Assembly: GCA_035487355.1 (NCBI GenBank)
Contig: DATHMF010000085.1
Coordinates: forward strand, 1-64,000
From: Terriglobales bacterium
GTDB lineage: Bacteria > Acidobacteriota > Terriglobia > Terriglobales > Acidobacteriaceae
Reading direction: 5' to 3'
DNA: 64,000 nt
Positions 35,979 to 43,054 of the stretch are shown here, piece after piece (position 1 is the first letter of the stretch; the number at the start of each line of letters is the position of its first letter). A program made the translations under genes and the position numbers. The notes below the pieces were generated by a model that saw only the letters and a list, made by a program, of their open reading frames with translations, was not told the origin of the DNA and ran no database searches.

Positions 35979-36235
35979 TCCCTCTTCTGGCCGTAATCCG
36001 CGTGGCGCACAAGCCGCATTCTTGCTTTCGTCTCTGGCTGCCGCTTTTTCTCCTGTGGATGGTGCTTTTGCCGCTCATGCTTCTGCTCGCGCCATTGATC
36101 TGCGTGGTTTGTCTGGCGCAACAGGTGGATCCCTTTCGTGCGCTGAGAGCTTTGTGGCAGATGCTGTGCGCTCTGCGAGGCGCCAAGTTTGAAGTCAATC
36201 ATCGGAACAGTTTAGTTTTTCTCAACATTTTTTAG
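35975..36235 (+). CDS. Small membrane protein
   Basis: An 86-residue protein with one long hydrophobic stretch, LWLPLFLLWMVLLPLMLLL followed by APLICVVCLA, probably a helical hairpin or one long span. It has basic flanks and no catalytic motif. It overlaps the DUF2089 gene by 4 bp, ends 9 bp before the SHOCT-like gene, and is thus the middle gene of a three-gene operon. It may anchor or sense for its neighbours; this is inference. Confidence 0.8.
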   Translation: MIPLLAVIRVAHKPHSCFRLWLPLFLLWMVLLPLMLLLAPLICVVCLAQQVDPFRALRALWQMLCALRGAKFEVNHRNSLVFLNIF

Positions 36236-36244
36236 GAGGAACCA

Positions 36245-36667
36245 ATGAACGAACGTCGCAAAGAAGTTTTGGAAATGCTTGCCGCCGGCCGGATCACGGC
36301 TGAAGAGGCTGAACAACTGATTGCCGCCCTGGAGAACGGGCCGCGTGCTTCCTCGGGCATTGGCCCTGAACCGGAAGCCAGGCCCAAGCCCAAGTACCTG
36401 CGCGTGGTGGTGGATGCAGAGGGCGAAACCGCTCCCACCAAGGCGAATATTCGTGTGCCCATGCAACTGCTGCGTGCGGGCGTGAAGCTGGCCGGTCTGA
36501 TTCCGCCGCAAGCGCGGGAGCACGTGAACGATGCGCTGCGCCAGAAGGGTATCCCGTTTGATGTCTCCCAAATCAAGCCCGAGAACCTCGAGGAACTCAT
36601 CGAGCAACTCCATGACCTGACCATAGATGTTGACGGCCAGGTCAAGGTCGCCGTGTTTTGCGAGTAG
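36245..36667 (+). CDS. SHOCT-like (YvlB/LiaX N-terminal type) protein
   Basis: A 140-residue soluble protein starting ERRKEVLEMLAAGRITAEEAEQLI, the SHOCT-like helix pair found at the N-terminus of YvlB/LiaX envelope-stress proteins. A linker leads to a second domain (YLRVVVDAEG, ANIRVPMQLLRAG, IDVDGQVKVAVFCE) that resembles the short adhesin-type beta-strand region. AGGAGG lies before the ATG. With the DUF2089 regulator and the small membrane protein it forms an operon reminiscent of envelope-stress modules; experimental function in this phylum is not known. Confidence 0.85.
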   Translation: MNERRKEVLEMLAAGRITAEEAEQLIAALENGPRASSGIGPEPEARPKPKYLRVVVDAEGETAPTKANIRVPMQLLRAGVKLAGLIPPQAREHVNDALRQKGIPFDVSQIKPENLEELIEQLHDLTIDVDGQVKVAVFCE

Positions 36668-36693
36668 CAGTTGTTGAAATATTCTTGGATAAA

Positions 36694-36843
36694 GGCCCGG
36701 AACGGGCCGTCGGAGAATTTAGCCCAGCACGCAAGTGCTGGGCAGGCGGTTATTAATGGCTTGAGCCCCGGCGGGGCGGCACAAAATGATTCGTTACAGC
36801 CAAGAGCCAAGAGCTAAAAGCTAAAAGCTAAAAGCTAAAAGCT
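36694..36843. repeat. Triple-hairpin element and GCTAAAA heptads
   Basis: Three successive hairpins: GGCCCG-GAA-CGGGCC (36694-36708), GCCCAGCAC-GCAA-GTGCTGGGC (36722-36743) and GCCCC-GGC-GGGGC (about 36764-36776). They are followed by ACAAAAT and then by AGAGCCAAGAGCTAAAAGC with further AGCTAAA copies (36801-36843), which end 6 bp before the stop codon of the leftward gene. A similar trio lies at 52428. Confidence 0.75.
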
Positions 36844-36848
36844 GCTCC

Positions 36849-37631
36849 TCAATCCATCCCATGATGTTCTTGCCCGTGCTCGACCGCCCAAATATCTGCC
36901 GGTTTCTGCTCATACGGATAAACGTGCACCATCCAGTTGAAGATGATTGGATAGAACTTCCCTCCCGCCGCATCGCACTCTTCCTGGGTTGCGATGGAAC
37001 CAGCCAATCCAAAGCGCGGATTCTTGGTAAGCATCGCTCGTTCCTGGCCCTTCGGAGGCGCGCAGAGATTCACGTGTTCGTGCCACTGCGCCACACTGAG
37101 CGGAATGCGCTGGTTCAAGTCGTCTTCGCTGAAGCGCTTGGGTGCGGTATACATCGCACCTACCAGCGTGTAGTCATCGCCATGCTTTTCATAGAGCAAA
37201 GACGTAGGGTGCAGAGGATTGAATTTAAATGTCGCCTCAAAGGCGTAGCTGTAGTTCGTGAAATGCTTCATGGGAGTCGGTATCTGCGGCTGAAAAATCT
37301 GGAAGCCATCGGCCAGCGCAACCTTGAAGTCTTTATATTTTTCGATGGCGCCGCGAAGCTGCTCAACAACTGCGTCTGCCTTTTTCTGGTCATCAGGATT
37401 GGCCGGCCGTAGGCTTGTCATCTTCATATGCGGGCCCATGTCCATGTGCTTGCTCGACATTGAGTTCATGGTATGTGCCATCTCATCGTCGCCCGCGGGC
37501 TTATTGGAAGACGAATTCGACATATCCATGCCCGCCATGTCTCCCTTGGAATTCGATGTCTGCTGTGCCTGCACTCCAGCCGTAAGCGCCAAAGCTGTAA
37601 CCGTCAATAGAATCAGTGCGCGCTTGTTCAT
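36849..37631 (-). CDS. Secreted Met/His-rich protein
   Basis: A 260-residue protein with signal peptide (RALILLTVTALALTAGVQA-QQ). Residues 30-75 are rich in methionine, histidine and aspartate (MAGMDMS, MAHTMNSMSSKHMDMGPHMKM), a composition seen in periplasmic copper-binding regions. The rest is a compact domain with no known catalytic motif: KVALADGFQIFQPQI, YAFEATFKFNPLHPTSLLY, WHEHVNLC, and the C-terminal HVYPYEQKPADIW. Cysteines in HVNLCAPP and EECDAAGG may pair. Metal binding is inferred from composition. It is flanked by repeat DNA on its 3' side. Confidence 0.82.
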   Translation of the reverse strand: MNKRALILLTVTALALTAGVQAQQTSNSKGDMAGMDMSNSSSNKPAGDDEMAHTMNSMSSKHMDMGPHMKMTSLRPANPDDQKKADAVVEQLRGAIEKYKDFKVALADGFQIFQPQIPTPMKHFTNYSYAFEATFKFNPLHPTSLLYEKHGDDYTLVGAMYTAPKRFSEDDLNQRIPLSVAQWHEHVNLCAPPKGQERAMLTKNPRFGLAGSIATQEECDAAGGKFYPIIFNWMVHVYPYEQKPADIWAVEHGQEHHGMD

Positions 37632-37863
37632 GGTTATCCCCCTACATATAGACGTATGTCCCTAGCATGAAATAACACAGCTCAAGACGATCCGTGTCGG
37701 TTTTTTACATAACTTTACCGTTACGTTGGTAACCATGGCACTGCCCCCACATCTACGGGATTGTTTCACGCTATTCCTTTGTTCTTGCAGTCTGAAGCAC
37801 CACTCCCAGGCCGATATAAACTACTTGGTCTGCTCTTTGGCGTTTATTCTCGTGGTGATTTGC

Positions 37864-38367
37864 ATGGCAGCAAGCTTCAACGCAGTCATAAAGATTCGAG
37901 GTATCAATCCTTTCATCTTGGTCAGTACTTCGCGAGCCAATGCCGTCAAACCTGGCTGGCGCAAGCCGCTCCCGGTCCGGGTGCGCCTCAATGGCAAACC
38001 TGCAAATGGGTGGCGCATCAACATGATGCCGGTGGGCAATGGAAGCTTCTATCTATACCTGCACGGTGATGTTCGAAAGGCATCGGGTACAGCGGTGGGA
38101 GATCGCGTGCGTGTGGAGATCGACTTCGACGCCAGCTATCGACCTCAACATCCCATGCCCGGATGGTTCAAGCAGGCACTCGCCGCCAATCCGCGAGCGA
38201 AGAAAAACTGGGCCGCGTTGATCCCAAGCCGCAAAAAAGAGATACTCCGCTATTTCTCACATCTCCGTTCGCCGGATGCTCGCGCCCGGAACCTTGCCAG
38301 AGCCCTCCACGCGCTATCAGGCAACGCCGGCCGATTCATGGGTCGTTCCTGGAACAGCGGCTCATAA
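37864..38367 (+). CDS. YdeI/OmpD-associated-like protein with DUF1905 domain
   Basis: A 167-residue protein. I choose ATG 37864 because the DUF1905 beta-barrel begins right after (ASFNAVIKIRGINPFILVS, RVRLNGKPANGWR, VGNGSFYLYLHGDVRKA, GDRVRVEIDFD); the open frame extends 46 codons upstream without protein-like sequence. The C-terminal half (FKQALAANPRAKKNWAAL, ILRYFSHLRSPDARARNL) is the YdeI/OmdA helical domain, called bacteriocin-protection-related in annotation, with unknown biochemical role. The first 232 bp of the spacer before it show no gene. Confidence 0.88.
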   Translation: MAASFNAVIKIRGINPFILVSTSRANAVKPGWRKPLPVRVRLNGKPANGWRINMMPVGNGSFYLYLHGDVRKASGTAVGDRVRVEIDFDASYRPQHPMPGWFKQALAANPRAKKNWAALIPSRKKEILRYFSHLRSPDARARNLARALHALSGNAGRFMGRSWNSGS

Positions 38368-38489
38368 GCCCCCATTCCTTGTTTTTGCGTATGTGGAATA
38401 TCAGCGACTCCAAAAGCAAACACTTTCTTATGAACCCAACGATCCAACATCTCAGCAAGGCTCGTATAATTTAGAGAAGGAGTTGGGTT

Positions 38490-38960
38490 ATGGAAAAAGC
38501 TACATTTGGCGCTGGATGCTTCTGGGGTGTAGAAGAAACCTTTCGCAAAATCAACGGAGTAAAAGATACGGCCGTGGGCTACACTGGCGGCACTCTGCAA
38601 GATCCGACGTACAAAGACGTGTGCACCAATGAAAGCGGACATGCCGAGGTCGTGCAGGTGACCTACGATCCCTCCGAGGTCTCCTACGACCAACTCCTCG
38701 ATGTCTTCTGGAACGCGCACAACCCCACTACTCTCAACCGCCAGGGGCCCGACTGGGGCACGCAATATCGTTCTGTCATTTTCTTCCACTCGCCCGAGCA
38801 GGAAGCCGCCGCCCGGGCTTCGAAAGAAAAGCTTGAGAAATCTGGCCGCTTCAACCGGCCTATTGTGACCCAAATCGTTCCTGCCGTCGTTTTCTATCGC
38901 GCCGAGGAGTATCACCAACGCTATCTGGAAAAACGCGGCGTCTCTTCCTGCCATATTTGA
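38490..38960 (+). CDS. msrA: Peptide-methionine (S)-S-oxide reductase
   Basis: Reduces S-methionine sulfoxide. The 156-residue protein has the catalytic C10 in GAGCFWGVE, the conserved GYTGG and [15 protein letters not shown] block, the [19 protein letters not shown] stretch (read in parts), and a terminal resolving cysteine in SSCHI. AGAAGGAG lies eight bases before the ATG, and a TATAAT at 38465-38470 is a likely -10, though without a matching -35. It is not next to msrB. No signal peptide. Confidence 0.96.
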   Translation: MEKATFGAGCFWGVEETFRKINGVKDTAVGYTGGTLQDPTYKDVCTNESGHAEVVQVTYDPSEVSYDQLLDVFWNAHNPTTLNRQGPDWGTQYRSVIFFHSPEQEAAARASKEKLEKSGRFNRPIVTQIVPAVVFYRAEEYHQRYLEKRGVSSCHI

Positions 38961-39010
38961 GGCCTGGGAAGGGACAACTTTTTCAACGGAATGGGGTTAA
39001 AATTCTCATT

Positions 39011-41065
39011 ATGTGCGCCGAATTGTCCCCCTCTCGCACCCCCTCGCGTAAGCTATGTATTCTCCTAGTGCTTGCCCTGACGGGTTTCTTTTCGCTGGCG
39101 GCACAGGCAGCCGACGGTAAATCCCAGAAATCACGTACTTCTTCTGGTTCCAATCTTTCCGAGCACGAGCGGGCACTGCACGTCTTGAACCGGATCACCT
39201 TTGGGCCACGCCCCGGAGATATTGAGAAGGTATTGGCTGTCGGAGTGGATAACTGGATCGAGCAGCAGCTACAGCCCGAGAAGATCCCGAATGCTGTGCT
39301 TGATTCCAAGCTTGCTCCCTATCGCACCCTGCAAATGCAGCCTCGAGACATGCTGCAGAGCTTCCCCAACGGCAACATGATTACCGAAGCAGCACAAGGC
39401 AAACGGCCTCTGCCCTCCGATCCTATTCAGTATGGATTGTGGGAGGTCCAGGTGACTCGTTACAAACAACAGCAGCAACAGCAACAACAGAGCGTTGCAG
39501 CTACGGCCGCTCCCATGTCACCCGAGGATGCCGCCAAAAAAGCTGCCGCCGATAAGGCCGCGCAAGACGCAGCCGCCCAGCAGGCAAAAGACGTTGCCCA
39601 CCACATTGCGCAGGTGCTGTTGAGTTTGCCACGCGAGAAGCGCATGTCCACGCTGATGCTGTTGCCGGTCGGCGACCGCCTGGCTTTCTCCAGCAGTTTG
39701 CCCAACGATGACCGCGACCGGCTCATAGCTGATTTCTCTCCTGCCGACCGCGAAATTTACTATGCCTTGAGCAATCCCACCGGCGTCGTGATCTCTGAGC
39801 TGCAGCAGGCAAAAATTCTGCGCGCCGTCTATAGCGAACGCCAGCTTGAAGAGGTGATGACCGATTTCTGGTTCAACCACTTCAACGTCTATTTGAACAA
39901 GGATATTGATAATTATCTGGTGACCAGCTACGAGCGCGATGCCATCCGCGCGCATGCTCTGGGTAAGTTTCACGATCTTTTGCTGGCGACGGCGCAGAGC
40001 CCGGCCATGCTGTATTACCTCGATAATTGGGTGAGCATGGGTCCAGATTCAATCGCCGCCGGCGTGAAACCCGGCCAGCCTCCCAAGCCCAACACCGCCA
40101 ATAAAGGATTGAATGAAAATTACGCGCGCGAGTTGATGGAGCTGCACACGCTGGGCGTGAACGGCGGTTACACTCAGGCCGATGTCACCCAGGTAGCGCG
40201 TGTCTTCACCGGCTGGACCTTCCAGCAGCCCCAGCAGAATATGGCGCCAGGGCAAGCCCCCGGCTTCTTGTTCGATCCCAAAAGGCATGAGCCCGGACCA
40301 AAGACTGTGCTCGGTCATACCATCAAAGAGGGCGGCATAGACGAAGGTATGCAGGTGCTCGACATGCTCTCCAAGAGTCCGGCGACCGCGAAATTTGTTT
40401 GCACCAAGCTGGCCAAACGTTTCGTCAGTGACGATCCGCCGCCTGCTCTCGTAAAAGAAATGTCGGCCACATTTTTATCGAGCGATGGTGACATCCGTGC
40501 GGTCCTGCGCACCATGTTCCACTCCAAAGAGTTCTGGTCGCCGGCCATCTATCGCAAGAAGGTGAAGACCCCGCTGGAATTCGTCGCCTCGGCGCTGCGC
40601 GCTACCGGGACCGACGTACAGAATCCCGGCGCAGCGGTGCAGGCCCTGGCCAAGATGGGCATGCCTCTCTATCAGATGGCGCCGCCCACCGGCTACTCCA
40701 CTGCGGCCGATGTCTGGATGAACTCCGATGCGCTGCTTGATCGCCTGAACTTCTCCCTCGCCCTGACCAGCGGCGGGCAGAATGGATTGAAATTCGATCC
40801 TCTGCGCGTGCTGACTCTCGGCCTGCTGACCCGGGCTCCCAAGGAAGAAATTGTTCCCGTCAACACCGCTGGCGGCAGTGACGCCGCCGTGGCTCTTATT
40901 GAGGATGCTCTCATCGGCGGCGAAACCTCAAAGACCACGAATGAAGCCATCCACAAGGAGATCAACGACCCGCAAATTTCGGCTCATCTCTCCGACGATC
41001 CGGGGAAGGCTCTCAGCACAATTATCGGCTTGGCCCTGGGATCACCCGAATTCCAGTTGCGCTAA
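39011..41065 (+). CDS. DUF1800 family secreted protein
   Basis: A 684-residue protein starting with a signal peptide (LCILLVLALTGFFSLAAQA). DUF1800 features are present: ALHVLNRITFGPRPGD, WFNHFNVYL, the YARELMELHTLGVNGGYTQADV block (in parts), RVFTGWTF, and the C-terminal RKKVKTPLEFVASALRA. An inserted Gln/Ala-rich linker (about residues 154-185) contains a run of eight glutamines. Family knowledge: DUF1800 usually sits beside a DUF1501 gene; none is here. An in-frame TTG at 38957 is a weaker start. TAAAAT seven bases before the ATG may make the transcript leaderless. Confidence 0.92.
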   Translation: MCAELSPSRTPSRKLCILLVLALTGFFSLAAQAADGKSQKSRTSSGSNLSEHERALHVLNRITFGPRPGDIEKVLAVGVDNWIEQQLQPEKIPNAVLDSKLAPYRTLQMQPRDMLQSFPNGNMITEAAQGKRPLPSDPIQYGLWEVQVTRYKQQQQQQQQSVAATAAPMSPEDAAKKAAADKAAQDAAAQQAKDVAHHIAQVLLSLPREKRMSTLMLLPVGDRLAFSSSLPNDDRDRLIADFSPADREIYYALSNPTGVVISELQQAKILRAVYSERQLEEVMTDFWFNHFNVYLNKDIDNYLVTSYERDAIRAHALGKFHDLLLATAQSPAMLYYLDNWVSMGPDSIAAGVKPGQPPKPNTANKGLNENYARELMELHTLGVNGGYTQADVTQVARVFTGWTFQQPQQNMAPGQAPGFLFDPKRHEPGPKTVLGHTIKEGGIDEGMQVLDMLSKSPATAKFVCTKLAKRFVSDDPPPALVKEMSATFLSSDGDIRAVLRTMFHSKEFWSPAIYRKKVKTPLEFVASALRATGTDVQNPGAAVQALAKMGMPLYQMAPPTGYSTAADVWMNSDALLDRLNFSLALTSGGQNGLKFDPLRVLTLGLLTRAPKEEIVPVNTAGGSDAAVALIEDALIGGETSKTTNEAIHKEINDPQISAHLSDDPGKALSTIIGLALGSPEFQLR

Positions 41066-41067
41066 AA

Positions 41068-41199
41068 GCAGTACTCAGTACTCAGTGGAAGCAAAAGCTC
41101 TTTGTATTTCAGGCTGTTTTATCCTCTGCGTTTCTCTGCGTCCTCTGCGGTCAAGCTTCTTGTCTTTTGCTGAGTACCGAGTACTGAGGACTGAGTACT
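41068..41199. repeat. AGTACTC heptads flanking a CTCTGCGT octamer run
   Basis: AGCAGTACTCAGTACTCAGT (41068-41086), CCTCTGCGTTTCTCTGCGTC and CTCTGCGGTC (41122-41154), and TGAGTACCGAGTACTGAGG with further GAGTACT (41170-41199). The outer two are inverted relative to each other. Confidence 0.8.
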
Positions 41200-41266
41200 A
41201 CTTGCTTTCCCCCCGCGATTCCAGTATCTTGCCCCATTCAGGCCCTTTATCCCAGGCAAGTTATTC

Positions 41267-42235
41267 ATGACCCCAGTTGAGCCATCCAGGCACCCTAACT
41301 ATTTGAGGAAGTTGCGCAGGCTTCTGCGCGAAGTCTCCGAGCAGCCGCTTCCTGAGCGGGTGCATCAGCTCCGCACTACCATTCGGCGCACCGAGACGTT
41401 CCTTAACTCTCATGACCTTTCCGAAAAGCAGGATGTCAAAAAGTTGCTGCAGCAGCTTGCCAAGCTGCGCCGGCGTGCGGGGCGTGTGCGTGACGTTGAT
41501 GTGCAGACTCTTGCTTTGCGCACCGTGCATATTGGCCGGCAAGAGGAGACCAAAATCCGCCTCCTGGCCGAGTTACGCGAGCAGCGCAGCAAGCAGGAGA
41601 AAAAGCTGCAGGCTGGCATCGAAGATAAGTTTTCTCCCCGCATGCGCGAGCGTATGCGAAAAGTGGAATCGGTAATCGCCTTCGCCGGTGAATCCCCGCA
41701 AGCGGCCGGCAAGCGAAGCATGCTATCTCCCAACCGGTTATGGCGCGCGGTGCAGGATCTGGTTCTCACTGCCCGGGAAGCGCAGCCCTTCACGCCGCGC
41801 CGGCTGCACCAGTTCCGCATTCAGTGCAAGAAAACGCGTTATCTGGCGGAGATGCTTCCCGGAACCTCCGAGCTGTTGCAGCAACTCCGGACCATGCAGG
41901 ATTCGATTGGCGACTGGCACGACTGGCTCACGTTGACCCAGAACGCCGCCAAAATTACAGGACCCGTGGAATCGGAGCTTCTGGCCCATCTGCAGAACGT
42001 TACCCAGGCTAAATTTGCTGATGCGGTCAGGGTTTGCAAGCGGATTGTCAGCGAGCTCGAAGCCGAATTGATTGCGCTCAAGCGTGCACCCGAGAACAAC
42101 ACTGGCTTGGAAAAGAAAAAAGCCGCGCCCGACAAGAACGCGCCCGACAAGAAGAAGACGACCACAGAAAATAAGAAGACACCATCAGCCGCAGGTGCTT
42201 CTGCAGACAAACAAGCCTCTCCTGCCGCCAGTTGA
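41267..42235 (+). CDS. CHAD domain protein
   Basis: A 322-residue, strongly basic helical protein. Two four-helix halves contain the conserved histidine/arginine pattern: VHQLRTTIRRTETFLN and RLHQFRIQCKKTRYLAEML, plus RAGRVRDVDVQ and IGDWHDW. CHAD domains bind polyphosphate through these basic residues. The last 60 residues are a Lys/Asp/Pro-rich low-complexity tail (KKAAPDKNAPDKKK). There is no partner CYTH or ppk gene nearby. It lies in a repeat-rich stretch. Confidence 0.92.
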   Translation: MTPVEPSRHPNYLRKLRRLLREVSEQPLPERVHQLRTTIRRTETFLNSHDLSEKQDVKKLLQQLAKLRRRAGRVRDVDVQTLALRTVHIGRQEETKIRLLAELREQRSKQEKKLQAGIEDKFSPRMRERMRKVESVIAFAGESPQAAGKRSMLSPNRLWRAVQDLVLTAREAQPFTPRRLHQFRIQCKKTRYLAEMLPGTSELLQQLRTMQDSIGDWHDWLTLTQNAAKITGPVESELLAHLQNVTQAKFADAVRVCKRIVSELEAELIALKRAPENNTGLEKKKAAPDKNAPDKKKTTTENKKTPSAAGASADKQASPAAS

Positions 42236-42242
42236 CCTTCAA

Positions 42243-42338
42243 CTCTCCGTGTCTCAGTGCCTCCGTGGTGAAATTCCTTTCTCCGCGCTCCTCCGCGTCC
42301 TCTGCGGTTTAATTTTGTTCCGCGTCTCCGCGGTGAGA
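42243..42338. repeat. CTCCGTGT/CTCCGCGT octamer run
   Basis: CTCCGTGTCTCAGTGCCTCC with GTGGTGAAATTCC, then CTCCGCGCTCCTCCGCGTCC and CGCGTCTCCGCGGTGAGA. Period near 8 bp; same family as 25481 and 53673. Confidence 0.75.
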
Positions 42339-42519
42339 GAACGGGCAATTCTTACCCGCAAGCCATGCCATCGTTCTGCACGGCCTAATTTAGTCACCTG
42401 TAGTCAATGACTTACAGTGCCTCAGTATGGCCTCGTAATTGCGTAGAGTCTTTATATATTTGCGGGGCAGTCCCTCACCCGCAGCAAGCGGCTCCAAAAC
42501 TGGTTCTGTGGAGGTAGCT

Positions 42520-42960
42520 GTGGTATTTCCAAATGACAATGGCCTCTCTCATCTGCGAGGCCACCAACAAGTTCTTTTGTGCATCTGTAATTGCGAAGAG
42601 ACATTAGCGATCAGGAAACTGGTTCTCGAAGCTTTTGGATACGAGGTCTTAACCACCGACGGCATTGATGGCATCAACACACTGGGCAATCAACCGGTGG
42701 ATCTTGCCATTCTGGACTACCGTGCGCCCGGCACTAACGGAGAGCTCATCGCAATTAACGCAAAAATAATTCAGCCGTTAACTCCCATTTTGATGTTAGT
42801 GGATGAGCCCGCGACCGTTCCTGAGAGCGTGGCCAAGCTGATCCATGCGATCGTCACAAGAGAGGATTCTCCCGTGCATTTATTGGAAGAAATCGCACGG
42901 ATCGTGCAAGCGGAATCCGGGACATCAGGCCGCGTCGGCACTGCGGAACGAGCAGCGTAA
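42520..42960 (+). CDS. Degenerate response-regulator receiver protein
   Basis: A 146-residue protein with a receiver-like fold. I start at GTG 42520, preceded by GGAGGT (42510-42515). VLLCICNCEETLAIRKLVLEAFGYEV, read as parts, replaces the usual double aspartate with a Glu pair (E26/E27). The phosphoacceptor position is kept (D66 in LAILDYRAPGTNGELI). The switch Thr/Ser and the conserved Lys are not evident (ILMLVDEPATV). It has no output domain. Autophosphorylation chemistry is therefore doubtful; it may act as a binding partner. It lies 94 bp before the sensor-OtsA gene. Confidence 0.82.
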   Translation: MVFPNDNGLSHLRGHQQVLLCICNCEETLAIRKLVLEAFGYEVLTTDGIDGINTLGNQPVDLAILDYRAPGTNGELIAINAKIIQPLTPILMLVDEPATVPESVAKLIHAIVTREDSPVHLLEEIARIVQAESGTSGRVGTAERAA

Positions 42961-43004
42961 CGCTGATTGGTAGAGACGTAGCTTGCTACGTCTCTGATGG
43001 TCTC

Positions 43005-43044
43005 GGAACGAAGCGAAGCAACTCGAAACTCGAAACTTGAAACT
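43005..43044. repeat. GAAACTC heptad repeat
   Basis: GAACGAAGCGAAGC, then AACTCGAAACTCGAAACTTG and AAACTG, ending 10 bp before the sensor-OtsA start. Same family at 46569, 46669, 46874, 47092, 47872 and 52745. Confidence 0.75.
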
Positions 43045-43054
43045 GTAGGTAAGC

